Shown: one piece after another, positions 19,308 to 28,744 of the stretch
How positions within the stretch are numbered: position 1 is the stretch's first letter
Layout: the number at the start of each line of letters is the position of its first letter
Assembly: GCF_026341825.1 (NCBI RefSeq)
Contig: NZ_JAPENY010000001.1
Span: 1,984,001 to 2,048,000, forward strand
Origin: Streptomyces sp. NBC_00620
GTDB taxonomy: Bacteria; Actinomycetota; Actinomycetes; Streptomycetales; Streptomycetaceae
Direction of reading: 5' to 3'
DNA: 64,000 nucleotides
Position numbers and translations under genes: made by a program
Notes under the pieces: generated by a model
Told to the model about the DNA's origin: nothing
What the model saw: only the letters and a program-made list of their open reading frames with translations
The model's database searches: none

Positions 19308-20420
19308 TCAACCTTTCTCGGGTGATCGGGGCGGACTCACCGTCGTACGCGGCGGACGGCGTTCGGAGGAGGTCCGCACGATCAGCTCGGTCGGTATCAC
19401 CTGCTCGACCGGTTGGTCCGATTCGACCCCCTCGATCGCGTCGATGAGGAGCTGGACCACCGCTGTGCCGATTCGGCGCGGTTTGAGGGAGAGCGTGGTG
19501 ATCGGCGGCTCGGTGTTCGCGTAGACGGTGGACTCGCTGCAGCAGACGAGGAGCAGGTCGTCCGGTACGCGCAGGCCGTAGCGTCTGGCGGCGGCCAGCA
19601 GGTCGGTGCCGTTCGGGTCGAAGAGCCCGTAGACGGCGTCGGGGCGGTCGGGCCGCGCGAGCAGCCGGTCGGCGGCGACGGCTCCCGCGCACGGATCGTG
19701 CGCCGGGTAGGCCTCGTACACCGGATCCTGGCCCACTCGCTCGCACCAGCGCAGGTAAGCGGTGGTGGAGAGGTGGGTGTAGGTGTCGGTGGTGGTGCCG
19801 GTGAGGAGGCCGATCCGGCGGGCGCCGGCGTCGGCCAGGTGGTCGAGGATGCCCAGGACCGCGGCCTCGTGGTCGTTGTCCACCCAGGCGGTGACCGGCA
19901 GTGAGCCGGCCGGGCGGCCGTCGGAGACGACCGGTAAGCCCTGGCGGACCAGCTCGCTGACGACCGGGTCGTGGTCGGACGGGTCGATGACCACGGTTCC
20001 GTCCAGGGCGACGTTGGACCACACGTCGTGCCGCGAGGTCGCGGGGAGGATGACCAGGGCGTAGCCCCGGGCCAGCGCAGCCGACGTGGCGGCTCTGGCC
20101 ATCTCCGCGAAGTACGCGAACTCGGTGAAGGTGAAAGGTTCATCCCCGTACGTCGTCACGGTCAGGCCGATGAGGCCCGACTTGCCGGTACGGAGGGTTC
20201 GGGCCGCGGCCGACGGGCGGTAGCCCAGCCGGTCGGCGACCTCGCGGACATGGCGTCGGGTGGCGTCCGGGAGCCGGCCCTTGCCGTTGAGGGCGTCGGA
20301 GACGGTCGTGATGGACACTCCGGCGGCTGCGGCCACATCTCTGATACCCGCCCGGCCCGGCCGACCGCCGCGGCGGGTTGTCTCCGCCCGGCTCACCTGG
20401 TGCTTCCCTGCTGCTGTCAT
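19308..20420 (-). CDS. LacI family transcriptional regulator
   Basis: A 370-residue repressor-type protein. The LacI helix-turn-helix and hinge lie at about 25-80 (IRDVAAAAGVSITTVSDAL, then RLGYRPSAAARTLRTGK), followed by a periplasmic-binding-protein-like effector domain to residue 350. The effector is probably a sugar by family, but no transporter or glycosidase genes lie near, so it is not predictable. ATG at 20420 starts 23 residues before the HTH; the frame is open far upstream without matching sequence. The gene is divergent from the HisC-like gene across a 422-base spacer. Confidence 0.9.
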   Translation of the reverse strand: MTAAGKHQVSRAETTRRGGRPGRAGIRDVAAAAGVSITTVSDALNGKGRLPDATRRHVREVADRLGYRPSAAARTLRTGKSGLIGLTVTTYGDEPFTFTEFAYFAEMARAATSAALARGYALVILPATSRHDVWSNVALDGTVVIDPSDHDPVVSELVRQGLPVVSDGRPAGSLPVTAWVDNDHEAAVLGILDHLADAGARRIGLLTGTTTDTYTHLSTTAYLRWCERVGQDPVYEAYPAHDPCAGAVAADRLLARPDRPDAVYGLFDPNGTDLLAAARRYGLRVPDDLLLVCCSESTVYANTEPPITTLSLKPRRIGTAVVQLLIDAIEGVESDQPVEQVIPTELIVRTSSERRPPRTTVSPPRSPEKG

Positions 20421-20842
20421 GGCGAGCCGATAGTAGGGCTCATGCGGTGGGGTAGTGCGGACGCATATGCACTCGTTGACAGGCACGTTTCTGCATGGTC
20501 GAAATGGGTCAACTGCCTTGGAAAGAAAGGTAGTTGAACGATCCAATGGCAGGACGTGACTTGTCGGCGCGCATGGGCCTGCCAAGAGGGCCATGTTTCG
20601 AAGAGGTCTCAACTCACCTTCACGAGGGATGCGCGCTACGGCGTGAGCCACCGGCGCGCAGCGGGAACAGCAGCGCGCCCCCCCGTTTCGTACACCTTCG
20701 TACGGGATGATCACCAAGGTCGTTCACGGCGGCGAGGTGGTTGTCCACAGGCCATTCGCAGTGGCGCCGAATCCTCATAAGGTGAGAAGCATTGGTAGCC
20801 GGTGGTGGTCATGAGCCGGCGGTGGTCGCGAGGAGGACTGCG
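20421..20842. other. Divergent spacer with one perfect DnaA box
   Basis: No gene. It should hold promoters for the LacI and HisC-like genes. TTGTCCACA, the preferred Streptomyces DnaA box, is at 20741-20749. AGGAGG at 20831-20836 is the ribosome site of the aminotransferase. No convincing LacI operator seen. Confidence 0.6.
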
Positions 20843-21922
20843 GTGAGCGAGACGAGCCCCAAGCTGCGTGCCGAGCTGGAGGGTATCCCCACCTACAAGC
20901 CCGGCAAGCCTGCCGCGCCCGGTGGTGCGGTGGCGTACAAGCTGTCCTCCAACGAGAACCCGTATCCGCCGCTGCCCGGTGTGCTGGAGAGCGTGGCCGC
21001 CGCGAGTGGATCCTTCAACCGCTACCCCGACATGGCGTGCACGGGGCTGATGAACGAACTGTCGGATCGCTTCGGAGTGCCGCTCTCGGACCTGGCCACC
21101 GGCACCGGCTCCGTCGGGGTCGCGCAGCAGCTCGTGCAGGCCACCAGCGGCCCCGGCGACGAGATCATCTATGCCTGGCGGTCCTTCGAGGCGTATCCGA
21201 TCATCGCGCAGGTCAGCGGGGCGACCTCGGTGCAGGTGCCGCTGACGCCGGGCGAGGTGCACGACCTGGACGCGATGGCGGACGCGATCACCGACCGGAC
21301 CCGGCTGATCTTCGTCTGCAACCCCAACAACCCGACGGGGACCGTGGTGCGCCGGGCCGAGCTGGAGCGGTTCCTCGACCGGGTGCCCGGTGATGTGCTG
21401 GTGGTCCTGGACGAGGCGTACCGCGAGTTCATCCGCGACGCCGAGGTGCCGGACGGCGTCGCGATCTACCGCGAGCGGCCCAATGTCTGCGTGCTGCGCA
21501 CCTTCTCCAAGGCGTACGGGCTCGCGGGTCTGCGGGTCGGTTTCGCGATCGCCCATGAGCCGGTGGCTGCGGCGCTCCGCAAGACCGCGGTGCCCTTCGG
21601 CGTGAGCCAGCTCGCGCAGGACGCCGCGGTCGCCTCGCTGCGCGCCGAGGACGAACTGCTCGGCCGGGTCGGCTCGCTGGTGTCCGAGCGGGTGCGGGTG
21701 CTCGAGACGCTGCGCGGACAGGGCTGGACGGTGCCCGAGACACAGGCCAACTTCGTGTGGCTGCGGCTGGGGGAGCGCACGCTCGACTTCGCCGCCGCCT
21801 GTGAGCAGGCCGGGGTCGTCGTGCGGCCCTTCGCCGGCGAGGGGGTCCGGGTGACGATCGGCGAGAACGAGGCGAACGACATCTTCCTCAAGGCGACGGA
21901 GGCGTTCCGCAAGGAGCTCTAG
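20843..21922 (+). CDS. hisC: HisC-like class I/II aminotransferase
   Basis: A 359-residue PLP enzyme of the histidinol-phosphate/aromatic aminotransferase group. [11 protein letters not shown] and CNPNNPTGT are typical, and the PLP lysine is K223 in [14 protein letters not shown]. Outside the his operon, such copies often act as phenylalanine or aromatic aminotransferases (Pat), so the symbol is tentative. The GTG at 20843 with AGGAGG upstream is far better than the GTG 51 bases earlier. The following gene is a broken cyclophilin-like gene on the other strand. Confidence 0.88.
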   Translation: MSETSPKLRAELEGIPTYKPGKPAAPGGAVAYKLSSNENPYPPLPGVLESVAAASGSFNRYPDMACTGLMNELSDRFGVPLSDLATGTGSVGVAQQLVQATSGPGDEIIYAWRSFEAYPIIAQVSGATSVQVPLTPGEVHDLDAMADAITDRTRLIFVCNPNNPTGTVVRRAELERFLDRVPGDVLVVLDEAYREFIRDAEVPDGVAIYRERPNVCVLRTFSKAYGLAGLRVGFAIAHEPVAAALRKTAVPFGVSQLAQDAAVASLRAEDELLGRVGSLVSERVRVLETLRGQGWTVPETQANFVWLRLGERTLDFAAACEQAGVVVRPFAGEGVRVTIGENEANDIFLKATEAFRKEL

Positions 21923-21937
21923 GGCCCCGGGCGGTTC

Positions 21938-22314
21938 TTAGCCCTCCAGGAGTTCTACGCGTACGGGGTCGCCGTCGCGCACGGTGGCGAGCGTGCGGGG
22001 GTCGCCGTCGACGCGGCCCAGGATGTTGCAGGGCTCGCGAGGCGGCATTCGGTGCCCCGCGACATCGGCGTGGGCTCGTAGGGGAGCGCGAGGGCGTCTC
22101 CGTCGGTCCAGAAGGCCACCGTGCCGGGCTCGACGACCTGTTGGGCGCCGGCCTCGCGGGCGACGGAGACGCCGGTGTCGAAGTAGACCTCCTCGCCCCA
22201 GGTGCGGGCTGTGGAGGTGAGCAGCAGTGCCTTGGCGGAGGGCCTGGTTCGAACCGGCCTCTTCTTGCCGACGATGCGTCCGTGACCAGCGGATCCACGC
22301 TTAGGCACCCCCAC
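21938..22314 (-). pseudogene. Frameshifted cyclophilin-like fold protein gene
   Basis: The frame reads STARTWGEEVYFDTGVSV, then GTVAFWTDGDALALPY and ECRLASP, typical of the small cyclophilin-like (TM1367-type) family. It then loses register near 22045. If one C is restored in the CCC run, it continues CNILGRVDGDPRTLATV and ends VELLEG at the TAA 21938-21940. The N-terminal part (before about codon 30) also fails to look like the family. Either a one-base deletion has inactivated the gene or the assembly has an error. It converges tightly with the HisC-like gene. Role of the family is unknown. Confidence 0.6.
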
Positions 22315-22355
22315 CCGTCAACCCTCGAACGGCCATGCGGCATACTTCCTTGTGA

Positions 22356-22373
22356 ATGTGAACGCGTTCACAA
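22356..22373. promoter_or_regulatory. Rex operator (ROP) upstream of cydA
   Basis: ATGTGAACGCGTTCACAA, one mismatch from TTGTGAA-N4-TTCACAA, with a perfect 16-bp palindrome inside and an extra half site TTGTGAA at 22350-22356. Rex, the NADH/NAD+-sensing repressor first described in S. coelicolor, controls the cyd genes through such a site. It lies 83 bases before the cydA start. Confidence 0.92.
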
Positions 22374-22456
22374 GCGTGTCCCGGTTGCTCCCGTGATGTA
22401 CGCGTCAAAGGGGGCAAACTGCCGCTGTACCACGGCGATGTAAGGAGACTGACGAC

Positions 22457-23974
22457 GTGGAATTGGCTCTGGCGCCGGAGACTCTGGCGCGATGGCAGTT
22501 CGGTATTACCACCGTCTACCACTTCCTCTTCGTCCCCCTGACGATCTCGCTCGCCGCACTCACGGCGATCCTGGAGACCGCCTGGGTGCGAACAGGCAAG
22601 GAGCACTACCTCAGGGCGACCAAGTTCTGGGGAAAGCTGTTCCTGATCAATATCGCCATGGGTGTCGTGACCGGCATCGTGCAGGAGTTCCAGTTCGGCA
22701 TGAACTGGTCCGACTACTCGCGCTTCGTCGGTGACGTCTTCGGCGCCCCGCTCGCCTTCGAGGCGCTGATCGCCTTCTTCTTCGAGTCCACCTTCATCGG
22801 GCTGTGGATCTTCGGCTGGGACAAGCTGCCGAAGAAGATCCACCTCGCCTGCATCTGGATGGTCTCGATCGGCACGATCCTGTCGGCGTACTTCATCATG
22901 GCGGCCAACTCCTTCATGCAGCATCCGGTCGGCTACCGGATCGTGAAGAAGGCCGACGGCAGCACGCGGGCCGAACTCACCGACTTCCCCAAGGTGCTCT
23001 TCCAGGAGACGGCGCTCGTCAACTTCTGGCACGTCATCAGCGCTTCCATCCTGGTCGGCGGCGCCTTCATGACCGGCATCGCCATCTTCCATCTCCGCAA
23101 GAAGCAGCACATCCGCACCATGCGGATGTCGCTGCGGCTCGGATTGATCACCGCGCTCGTCGGCACGATCCTCACCGTCGTCAGCGCCGACACCCTCGGC
23201 AAGGTGATGTACGAGCAGCAGCCCATGAAGATGTCGGCCGCCGAAGCGCTGTGGGACGCCGAACAGCCCGCGCCCTTCTCGCTCTTCGCGTACGGCGATG
23301 TCGCCGAGGGCCACAACACGGTCGCCATAGAGATCCCGGGGCTGCTGTCCTTCCTCGCCAAGAACGACTTCAACGCCAGGATCCCCGGCATCAACGACCT
23401 CAACAAGGCCGAGCAGGAGAAGTACGGGCCCGGCGACTACCGCCCCAACATCCCCACCGCCTACTGGGCGTACCGCTGGATGATCGGCTTCGGCGGAGTC
23501 TCGATGGCCCTGTGCACCGTCGGCCTCTGGCTGACCCGGCGGAAGTTCTGGCTGGCGGCGGAACACCGCACCGGGGACGAGGACGTGCCGAAGCTCATGC
23601 TCACCAAGCGCATGGAGCTGACGCCGAAGCTGGGCGTCTGGTGGTGGCGACTGTCCCAGTGGACGCTGATCTTCCCGATCATCGGTATCTCCTGGGGCTG
23701 GATCTTCACCGAGACGGGACGTCAGCCCTGGGTGGTGTACGGCCTGTTGAAGATCAAGGACGCGGTCTCACCGGGAGTCTCGCAGGGCGAGGTGCTGACC
23801 TCGCTGATCGTGTTCACCCTGATCTACGCGATCCTCGCGGTCGTCGAGGTGAAGCTGATGGTCAAGTACGTCAAGGCCGGACCGCCCGAGCTCACCGAGG
23901 CCGACCTCAACCCGCCCACGAAGATCGGCGGCGACTCCAGTGACGCCGACAAGCCGATGGCCTTCTCCTACTAG
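22457..23974 (+). CDS. cydA: Cytochrome bd ubiquinol/menaquinol oxidase subunit I
   Basis: Subunit I of the high-affinity terminal oxidase, carrying the three haems in the cytoplasmic membrane. 505 residues with about nine helices; haem-ligand candidate His22 (TTVYHFLF) and the diagnostic GRQPW at 421-425. The Q-loop is of the short type. GTG start with AAGGAG upstream. cydB follows after 20 bases and the fused cydDC exporter after that. Expression should be de-repressed under low oxygen through the Rex site upstream. It supports growth at low oxygen or when the cytochrome c branch is impaired. Confidence 0.98.
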   Translation: MELALAPETLARWQFGITTVYHFLFVPLTISLAALTAILETAWVRTGKEHYLRATKFWGKLFLINIAMGVVTGIVQEFQFGMNWSDYSRFVGDVFGAPLAFEALIAFFFESTFIGLWIFGWDKLPKKIHLACIWMVSIGTILSAYFIMAANSFMQHPVGYRIVKKADGSTRAELTDFPKVLFQETALVNFWHVISASILVGGAFMTGIAIFHLRKKQHIRTMRMSLRLGLITALVGTILTVVSADTLGKVMYEQQPMKMSAAEALWDAEQPAPFSLFAYGDVAEGHNTVAIEIPGLLSFLAKNDFNARIPGINDLNKAEQEKYGPGDYRPNIPTAYWAYRWMIGFGGVSMALCTVGLWLTRRKFWLAAEHRTGDEDVPKLMLTKRMELTPKLGVWWWRLSQWTLIFPIIGISWGWIFTETGRQPWVVYGLLKIKDAVSPGVSQGEVLTSLIVFTLIYAILAVVEVKLMVKYVKAGPPELTEADLNPPTKIGGDSSDADKPMAFSY

Positions 23975-23994
23975 GCCCAGGGAGCTGCTGAGTC

Positions 23995-25002
23995 ATGGAA
24001 CTCCACGACGTCTGGTTCGTCCTCATCGCGGTCCTCTGGACCGGCTACTTCTTCCTGGAGGGCTTCGACTTCGGGGTCGGCATCCTCACCAAGCTGCTGG
24101 CCCGCGACCGCACCGAGAAGCGGGTCCTCATCAACACCATCGGACCCGTCTGGGATGGCAACGAGGTGTGGCTGCTCTCCGCGGGCGGCGCGACCTTCGC
24201 CGCCTTCCCCGAGTGGTACGCCACGCTCTTCTCGGGCTTCTACATGCCGCTGCTGCTCATCCTGGTCTGCCTGATCGTGCGCGGTGTCGCCTTCGAGTAC
24301 CGGGTGAAGCGGCCCGAGGAGAACTGGCAGCGCAACTGGGAGAACGCGATCTTCTGGACCTCGCTGATCCCCGCGTTCATGTGGGGCGTGGCCTTCGGCA
24401 ACATCGTGCGCGGCGTGAAGATCGACCAGCACTTCGAGTACGTGGGCAACTTCTGGGATCTGCTCAACCCGTACGCGATCCTCGGCGGCCTGGTCACACT
24501 GACGCTGTTCACCTTCCACGGGACGGTGTTCGTCGGACTCAAGACCGTCGGAGACATCCGGGCGCGGGCACGGAAGCTGGCGCTGCAACTCGGTCTGGTG
24601 ACGGCCGTGTTGGCTGTTGTCTTCCTGATCTGGACCCAGGTCGACAACGGTGACGGCAAGTCCCTGGTCGCGGTGATCGTGGCGGTGGCCTCGCTCGTCG
24701 TCGCCCTGGTGGCGGTCAGGGCGGGGCGTGAGGGCTGGGCGTTCATGCTGTCGGGGCTCACCATCGTGGCGGCGGTCGCGATGCTCTTCCTATCGCTCTT
24801 CCCGAACGTCATGCCGTCCTCGCTCAATGACGAGTGGAGCCTGACGGTCACCAACGCGTCGTCGAGCCCGTACACCCTGAGGATCATGACCTGGTGTGCG
24901 GGGATCGCCACGCCGATCGTCCTGCTCTACCAGTCGTGGACGTACTGGGTGTTCCGCAAGCGGATCGGTACGCAGCACATCGCCGCGGATGCCGCGCACT
25001 GA
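23995..25002 (+). CDS. cydB: Cytochrome bd oxidase subunit II
   Basis: Partner of CydA, 335 residues, eight to nine helices, no haem of its own. It starts with the typical VWFVLIAVLWTGYFFLEGFDFG and has WDGNEVWLL, a hallmark of subunit II. ATG preceded by GGGAG. It is transcribed with cydA and ends 88 bases before cydDC; two parS sites sit at that junction. Confidence 0.98.
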   Translation: MELHDVWFVLIAVLWTGYFFLEGFDFGVGILTKLLARDRTEKRVLINTIGPVWDGNEVWLLSAGGATFAAFPEWYATLFSGFYMPLLLILVCLIVRGVAFEYRVKRPEENWQRNWENAIFWTSLIPAFMWGVAFGNIVRGVKIDQHFEYVGNFWDLLNPYAILGGLVTLTLFTFHGTVFVGLKTVGDIRARARKLALQLGLVTAVLAVVFLIWTQVDNGDGKSLVAVIVAVASLVVALVAVRAGREGWAFMLSGLTIVAAVAMLFLSLFPNVMPSSLNDEWSLTVTNASSSPYTLRIMTWCAGIATPIVLLYQSWTYWVFRKRIGTQHIAADAAH

Positions 25003-25056
25003 GTCCTCCGAAGCGCGCTGAGTCCGGCTGAGCGTGCCGAGTCCGACTAACGGCAT

Positions 25057-25070
25057 GTTTCACGTGAAAC
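25057..25070. promoter_or_regulatory. parS site (perfect), first of a pair
   Basis: GTTTCACGTGAAAC within the longer palindrome GGCATGTTTCACGTGAAACATGCC's inner 20 bases, in the cydB-cydDC spacer, 36 bases from the second copy. Confidence 0.93.
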
Positions 25071-25090
25071 ATGCCTGATGACCCAAGGGT

Positions 25091-28000
25091 GTGTTTCACG
25101 TGAAACCAATCGACCCGCGTCTGCTTCGGTACGCCCGCGCCACTCGCTTCTTTCTCGCGGCGGTTGTCGGTCTGGGGGTCGCCGGGGCGGCGCTGGTCAT
25201 TGCCCAGGCGATGCTCATCGCCGAAGTGGTGGTCGGCGCCTTTCAGCACGGCCACTCGGTCGCTGAACTCCGCACACCGCTGGGCTTGTTGGTACTGGTC
25301 GCAGTGGGTCGGGCGGTCGTCTCCTGGCTCACCGAGCTCGCCGCTCACCGGGCGAGCGCGGCGGTCAAGTCGGAGTTGCGGGGGCGGCTGCTGGAGCGGG
25401 CCGCGCTGCTCGGTCCCGGCTGGCTGAGCGGGCAGCGGACGGGCTCGCTGGTTGCCCTCGCCACACGGGGAGTTGACGCGCTCGACGACTACTTCTCGCG
25501 CTATCTGCCGCAGTTGGGGCTCGCGGTGGTGGTCCCCGTGGCGGTGCTCGCGCGGATCGTCACCGAGGACTGGGTGTCGGCGGCCATCATCGCCGGCACG
25601 CTTCCGCTGATCCCCGTCTTCATGGTGCTGATCGGCTGGGCCACCCGGAGCCAGATGGACCGTCAGTGGCGGCTGCTGTCACGGCTTTCGGGACACTTCC
25701 TGGACGTCGTCGCGGGGCTGCCCACGCTCAAGGTGTTCGGACGGGCCAAGGCGCAGGCCGAGTCGATCCGGAAGATCACCGGCGAGTACCGGCAGGCGAT
25801 CATGCGGACGCTGCGGATCGCCTTCCTGTCGTCCTTCGCGTTGGAACTGCTCGCCACGATCTCCGTCGCACTGGTCGCGGTGACCATCGGGATGCGGCTC
25901 GTCCACGGCGAGATGGACCTGTACGTGGGGCTCGTCATCCTCGTTCTCGCGCCCGAGGCGTATCTGCCGCTGCGGCAGGTCGGGGCGCAGTACCACGCCG
26001 CCGCCGAGGGGCTTTCGGCGGCGGAGGAGATCTTCTCCGTGCTGGAGACCCCGGTGCCCGCCACCGGCTCGCTCCCCGCGCCGGAGGGCGGGATCGCCTT
26101 CGAGGGCGTGACCGTGCGGTACCCGGGGCGCTCCGGGGATGCGGTCTCGGACGTCTCCTTCACGGTCGGATCCGGTGAGACGGTGGCGCTTGTCGGGCCG
26201 AGCGGTGTGGGCAAGTCGACGCTGCTGAACGTACTGCTGGGATTTGTGGAGCCCGTCGGGGGGCGGGTGCGGATCGGGGGAGTCGATCTCTCCGAGGTCG
26301 ACCTGGCGGACTGGCGCTCGCGGGTCGCCTGGGTGCCGCAGCGGCCCCACCTGTACGCGCAGTCCATCGCCGAGAACGTACGGCTGGCGCGGCCCGACGC
26401 GGACGATGCGGCGGTGCGGCGGGCGTTGGCCGACGCGGGCGCCGCCGGATTCGTCGACGCGCTGCCCGACGGGGTCGACACGGTGCTCGGCGAGGACGGT
26501 GCCGGGCTGTCGGCCGGCCAGCGCCAACGCCTCGCCCTGGCCCGGGCGTTCCTCGCGGACCGTCCGGTGCTGCTCCTCGACGAGCCGACGGCCGCGCTGG
26601 ACGGGGCGACGGAGACCGAGGTCGTGGAGGCGGCGCGGCGGCTCGCTGTGGGGCGGACGGTGCTGTTGGTGGTGCACCGGCCGGCGTTGCTGGGGGTGGC
26701 GGATCGGGTGGTGCGGCTGGAGCCGGGGGCGCCTGGCGCGGCAGTTCCGGCGTCCAGGGTGCCTGTGCCGGCGTCCGGTTCCGTGCGCGCCGGAGGCGCG
26801 CCGGAGTTCCGGGCGGTTGAGGTGGCGAGTGCGCCCGCGGCAGCCGGGGAGGAGTCGCACCTGTCCCGGCGAGGGCGTGGGGGCGTGCTCGCTCGTGTCC
26901 GTGCCATGGCTGTCCCCCGGCGTGGGTCGCTCGTCCTCGCGCTCCTGCTGGGCAGTCTGGCGCTCGGGAGTGCCGTCGGGTTGATGGCCACCTCCGGGTG
27001 GCTCATCTCGCGGGCCTCTCAGCAGCCGCCGGTGATGTATCTGATGGTGGCCGTGACGGCCACCCGGGCGTTCGGGATCGGGCGGGCCGTGTTCCGGTAC
27101 ACGGAGCGGCTCGTGTCGCACGACGCGGTGCTGCGGATGCTGGCCGACACCCGGGTCGCCGTGTACCGGCGCCTTGAGCGGCTTGCGCCCGCGGGGCTGC
27201 GGACGACTCGGCGCGGTGATCTGCTGTCGCGGCTCGTCGCCGACGTGGACGCGGTGCAGGACTACTGGCTGCGGTGGCTGCTGCCCGTCGGGGCCGCGGT
27301 CCTCGTGTCCGCCGGCTCCGTCGGCTTCACCGCGTGGCTGCTGCCCGAGGCCGGTGCCGTTCTCGCCGTGGGGCTGCTGGCGGCCGGGGCCGGCGTGCCG
27401 CTGGTGACCGGCGCCGTGGCGCGTCGTGCGGAGCGACGGCTCGCACCGGCGCGCGGCGTCCTGGCGACACGGGTGGCCGATCTGCTCACGGGAACGGCCG
27501 AGTTGACGGTCGCGGGTGCGCTGCCCGCCCGTACCGCCGAGACGCGGCGGGCCGACGCGGTGCTCACCCGTATCGCCTCCCGGGCAGCCACCGCGACCGC
27601 GCTCGGCGACGGGCTTACGGCGCTGGTGTCCGGGCTGACCGTGGCGGCCGCCGCCCTCGTGGGCGCCCAGGCCGTCGCCACCGGGCGACTGAGCGGCGTG
27701 GCGATGGCCGTCGTCGTCCTCACCCCGCTGGCCGCTTTCGAGGCCGTCCTCGGGCTGCCGCTCGCCGTCCAGCACAGGCAGCGGGTGCGCAAGAGCGCGG
27801 AGCGGGTGTACGAGGTGCTGGACGCCCCCGATCCCGTACGCGAACCGGAGGACCCGGCACAGGCACCCGCGTCCGCGTTCCCCCTGGTGCTCAAGGAACT
27901 GGGCGCCCGTCACACCGGACAGGACCGCGACGCGCTCGCCGGGTTCGATCTGACCCTCGAACAGGGGCGCAGGGTAGCTGTCGTGGGTTCCTCAGGGGCC

Positions 28001-28633
28001 GGAAAGACCACGCTCGCGCAGGTGCTGCTGCGGTTCCTGGACGCGGGGACGGGGTCGTACACGCTGGGCGGTGTGGACGCGTACGAGGTGGACGGGGACG
28101 CCGTACGCCGGCTGGTCGGGCTCTGTGCCCAGGACGCGCACCTCTTCGACAGCTCGGTGCGCGAGAACCTGCTGCTGGCCCGGAAGGACGCGACGGAGGC
28201 CGAACTGCGGGACGCGCTCGGGCGGGCCCGGCTCCTCGACTGGGCCGACGGGCTGCCCGACGGGCTCGACACGCTCATCGGAGAGCACGGGGCCCGGCTG
28301 TCCGGGGGCCAGCGTCAGCGTCTCGCGCTCGCCCGCGCGCTGCTCGCCGATTTCCCCGTTCTCGTCCTCGACGAGCCCGCGGAACACCTCGACCTGCCGA
28401 CGGCCGACGCGCTCACCGCCGATTTGGTGGCCGCGACCGAGGGCCGTACGACGCTGCTGATCACCCACCGCCTGGCCGGGCTGGAAGCGGTGGACGAGGT
28501 GATCGTGCTGGCGGAGGGCCGGGTGGTCCAGCGGGGGCCGTACGCGGAACTGGCGGCTGTCGAGGGTCCGCTGCGGGAGATGGTGGACCGGGAGGCGGCG
28601 GGGGATCTGCTGGTCGGTGCGGTGGCTCACTGA
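25091..28633 (+). CDS. cydCD: Fused CydDC thiol exporter required for cytochrome bd assembly
   Basis: A 1,180-residue fusion of the two half-transporters of CydDC, which exports cysteine/glutathione-type thiols in E. coli and is needed for bd oxidase maturation. Order: membrane domain 1 (~15-310), ATPase 1 (Walker A GPSGVGKST near 370, signature LSAGQ, Walker B LLLDEPT), Ala/Pro linker (~550-600), membrane domain 2 (~610-880), ATPase 2 (Walker A GSSGAGKTT near 966, signature LSGGQ, VLVLDEPAEHLD). Both ATPases look complete. Fusion is usual in Streptomyces. The GTG start at 25091 lies in a parS site; a second in-frame GTG at 25100 is an alternative. The ribosome site is weak. Confidence 0.96.
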   Translation: MFHVKPIDPRLLRYARATRFFLAAVVGLGVAGAALVIAQAMLIAEVVVGAFQHGHSVAELRTPLGLLVLVAVGRAVVSWLTELAAHRASAAVKSELRGRLLERAALLGPGWLSGQRTGSLVALATRGVDALDDYFSRYLPQLGLAVVVPVAVLARIVTEDWVSAAIIAGTLPLIPVFMVLIGWATRSQMDRQWRLLSRLSGHFLDVVAGLPTLKVFGRAKAQAESIRKITGEYRQAIMRTLRIAFLSSFALELLATISVALVAVTIGMRLVHGEMDLYVGLVILVLAPEAYLPLRQVGAQYHAAAEGLSAAEEIFSVLETPVPATGSLPAPEGGIAFEGVTVRYPGRSGDAVSDVSFTVGSGETVALVGPSGVGKSTLLNVLLGFVEPVGGRVRIGGVDLSEVDLADWRSRVAWVPQRPHLYAQSIAENVRLARPDADDAAVRRALADAGAAGFVDALPDGVDTVLGEDGAGLSAGQRQRLALARAFLADRPVLLLDEPTAALDGATETEVVEAARRLAVGRTVLLVVHRPALLGVADRVVRLEPGAPGAAVPASRVPVPASGSVRAGGAPEFRAVEVASAPAAAGEESHLSRRGRGGVLARVRAMAVPRRGSLVLALLLGSLALGSAVGLMATSGWLISRASQQPPVMYLMVAVTATRAFGIGRAVFRYTERLVSHDAVLRMLADTRVAVYRRLERLAPAGLRTTRRGDLLSRLVADVDAVQDYWLRWLLPVGAAVLVSAGSVGFTAWLLPEAGAVLAVGLLAAGAGVPLVTGAVARRAERRLAPARGVLATRVADLLTGTAELTVAGALPARTAETRRADAVLTRIASRAATATALGDGLTALVSGLTVAAAALVGAQAVATGRLSGVAMAVVVLTPLAAFEAVLGLPLAVQHRQRVRKSAERVYEVLDAPDPVREPEDPAQAPASAFPLVLKELGARHTGQDRDALAGFDLTLEQGRRVAVVGSSGAGKTTLAQVLLRFLDAGTGSYTLGGVDAYEVDGDAVRRLVGLCAQDAHLFDSSVRENLLLARKDATEAELRDALGRARLLDWADGLPDGLDTLIGEHGARLSGGQRQRLALARALLADFPVLVLDEPAEHLDLPTADALTADLVAATEGRTTLLITHRLAGLEAVDEVIVLAEGRVVQRGPYAELAAVEGPLREMVDREAAGDLLVGAVAH
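25093..25106. promoter_or_regulatory. parS site (perfect) overlapping the cydDC start codon
   Basis: GTTTCACGTGAAAC shares its first base with the GTG initiation codon of cydDC (25091-25093) and encodes FHVK. ParB binding here would cover the translation start region of the gene. Confidence 0.93.
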
Positions 28634-28744
28634 CCGTGCCTCGCGGCTCGGTCGGCCGCCTGGCGCCGGATATCAGCACCGGCGATCCGACTCGCCCCTT
28701 CAAGTCGACTTTCCCTGACAAATGGGACTAACTACGCTCAAGGC

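Noticed and set aside
22241..22259. GGTTCGAACC resembling a tRNA T-loop, possible tRNA or attachment-site remnant
   Set aside because: No acceptor, D or anticodon stems can be drawn on either strand, and the T stem itself has a mismatch.
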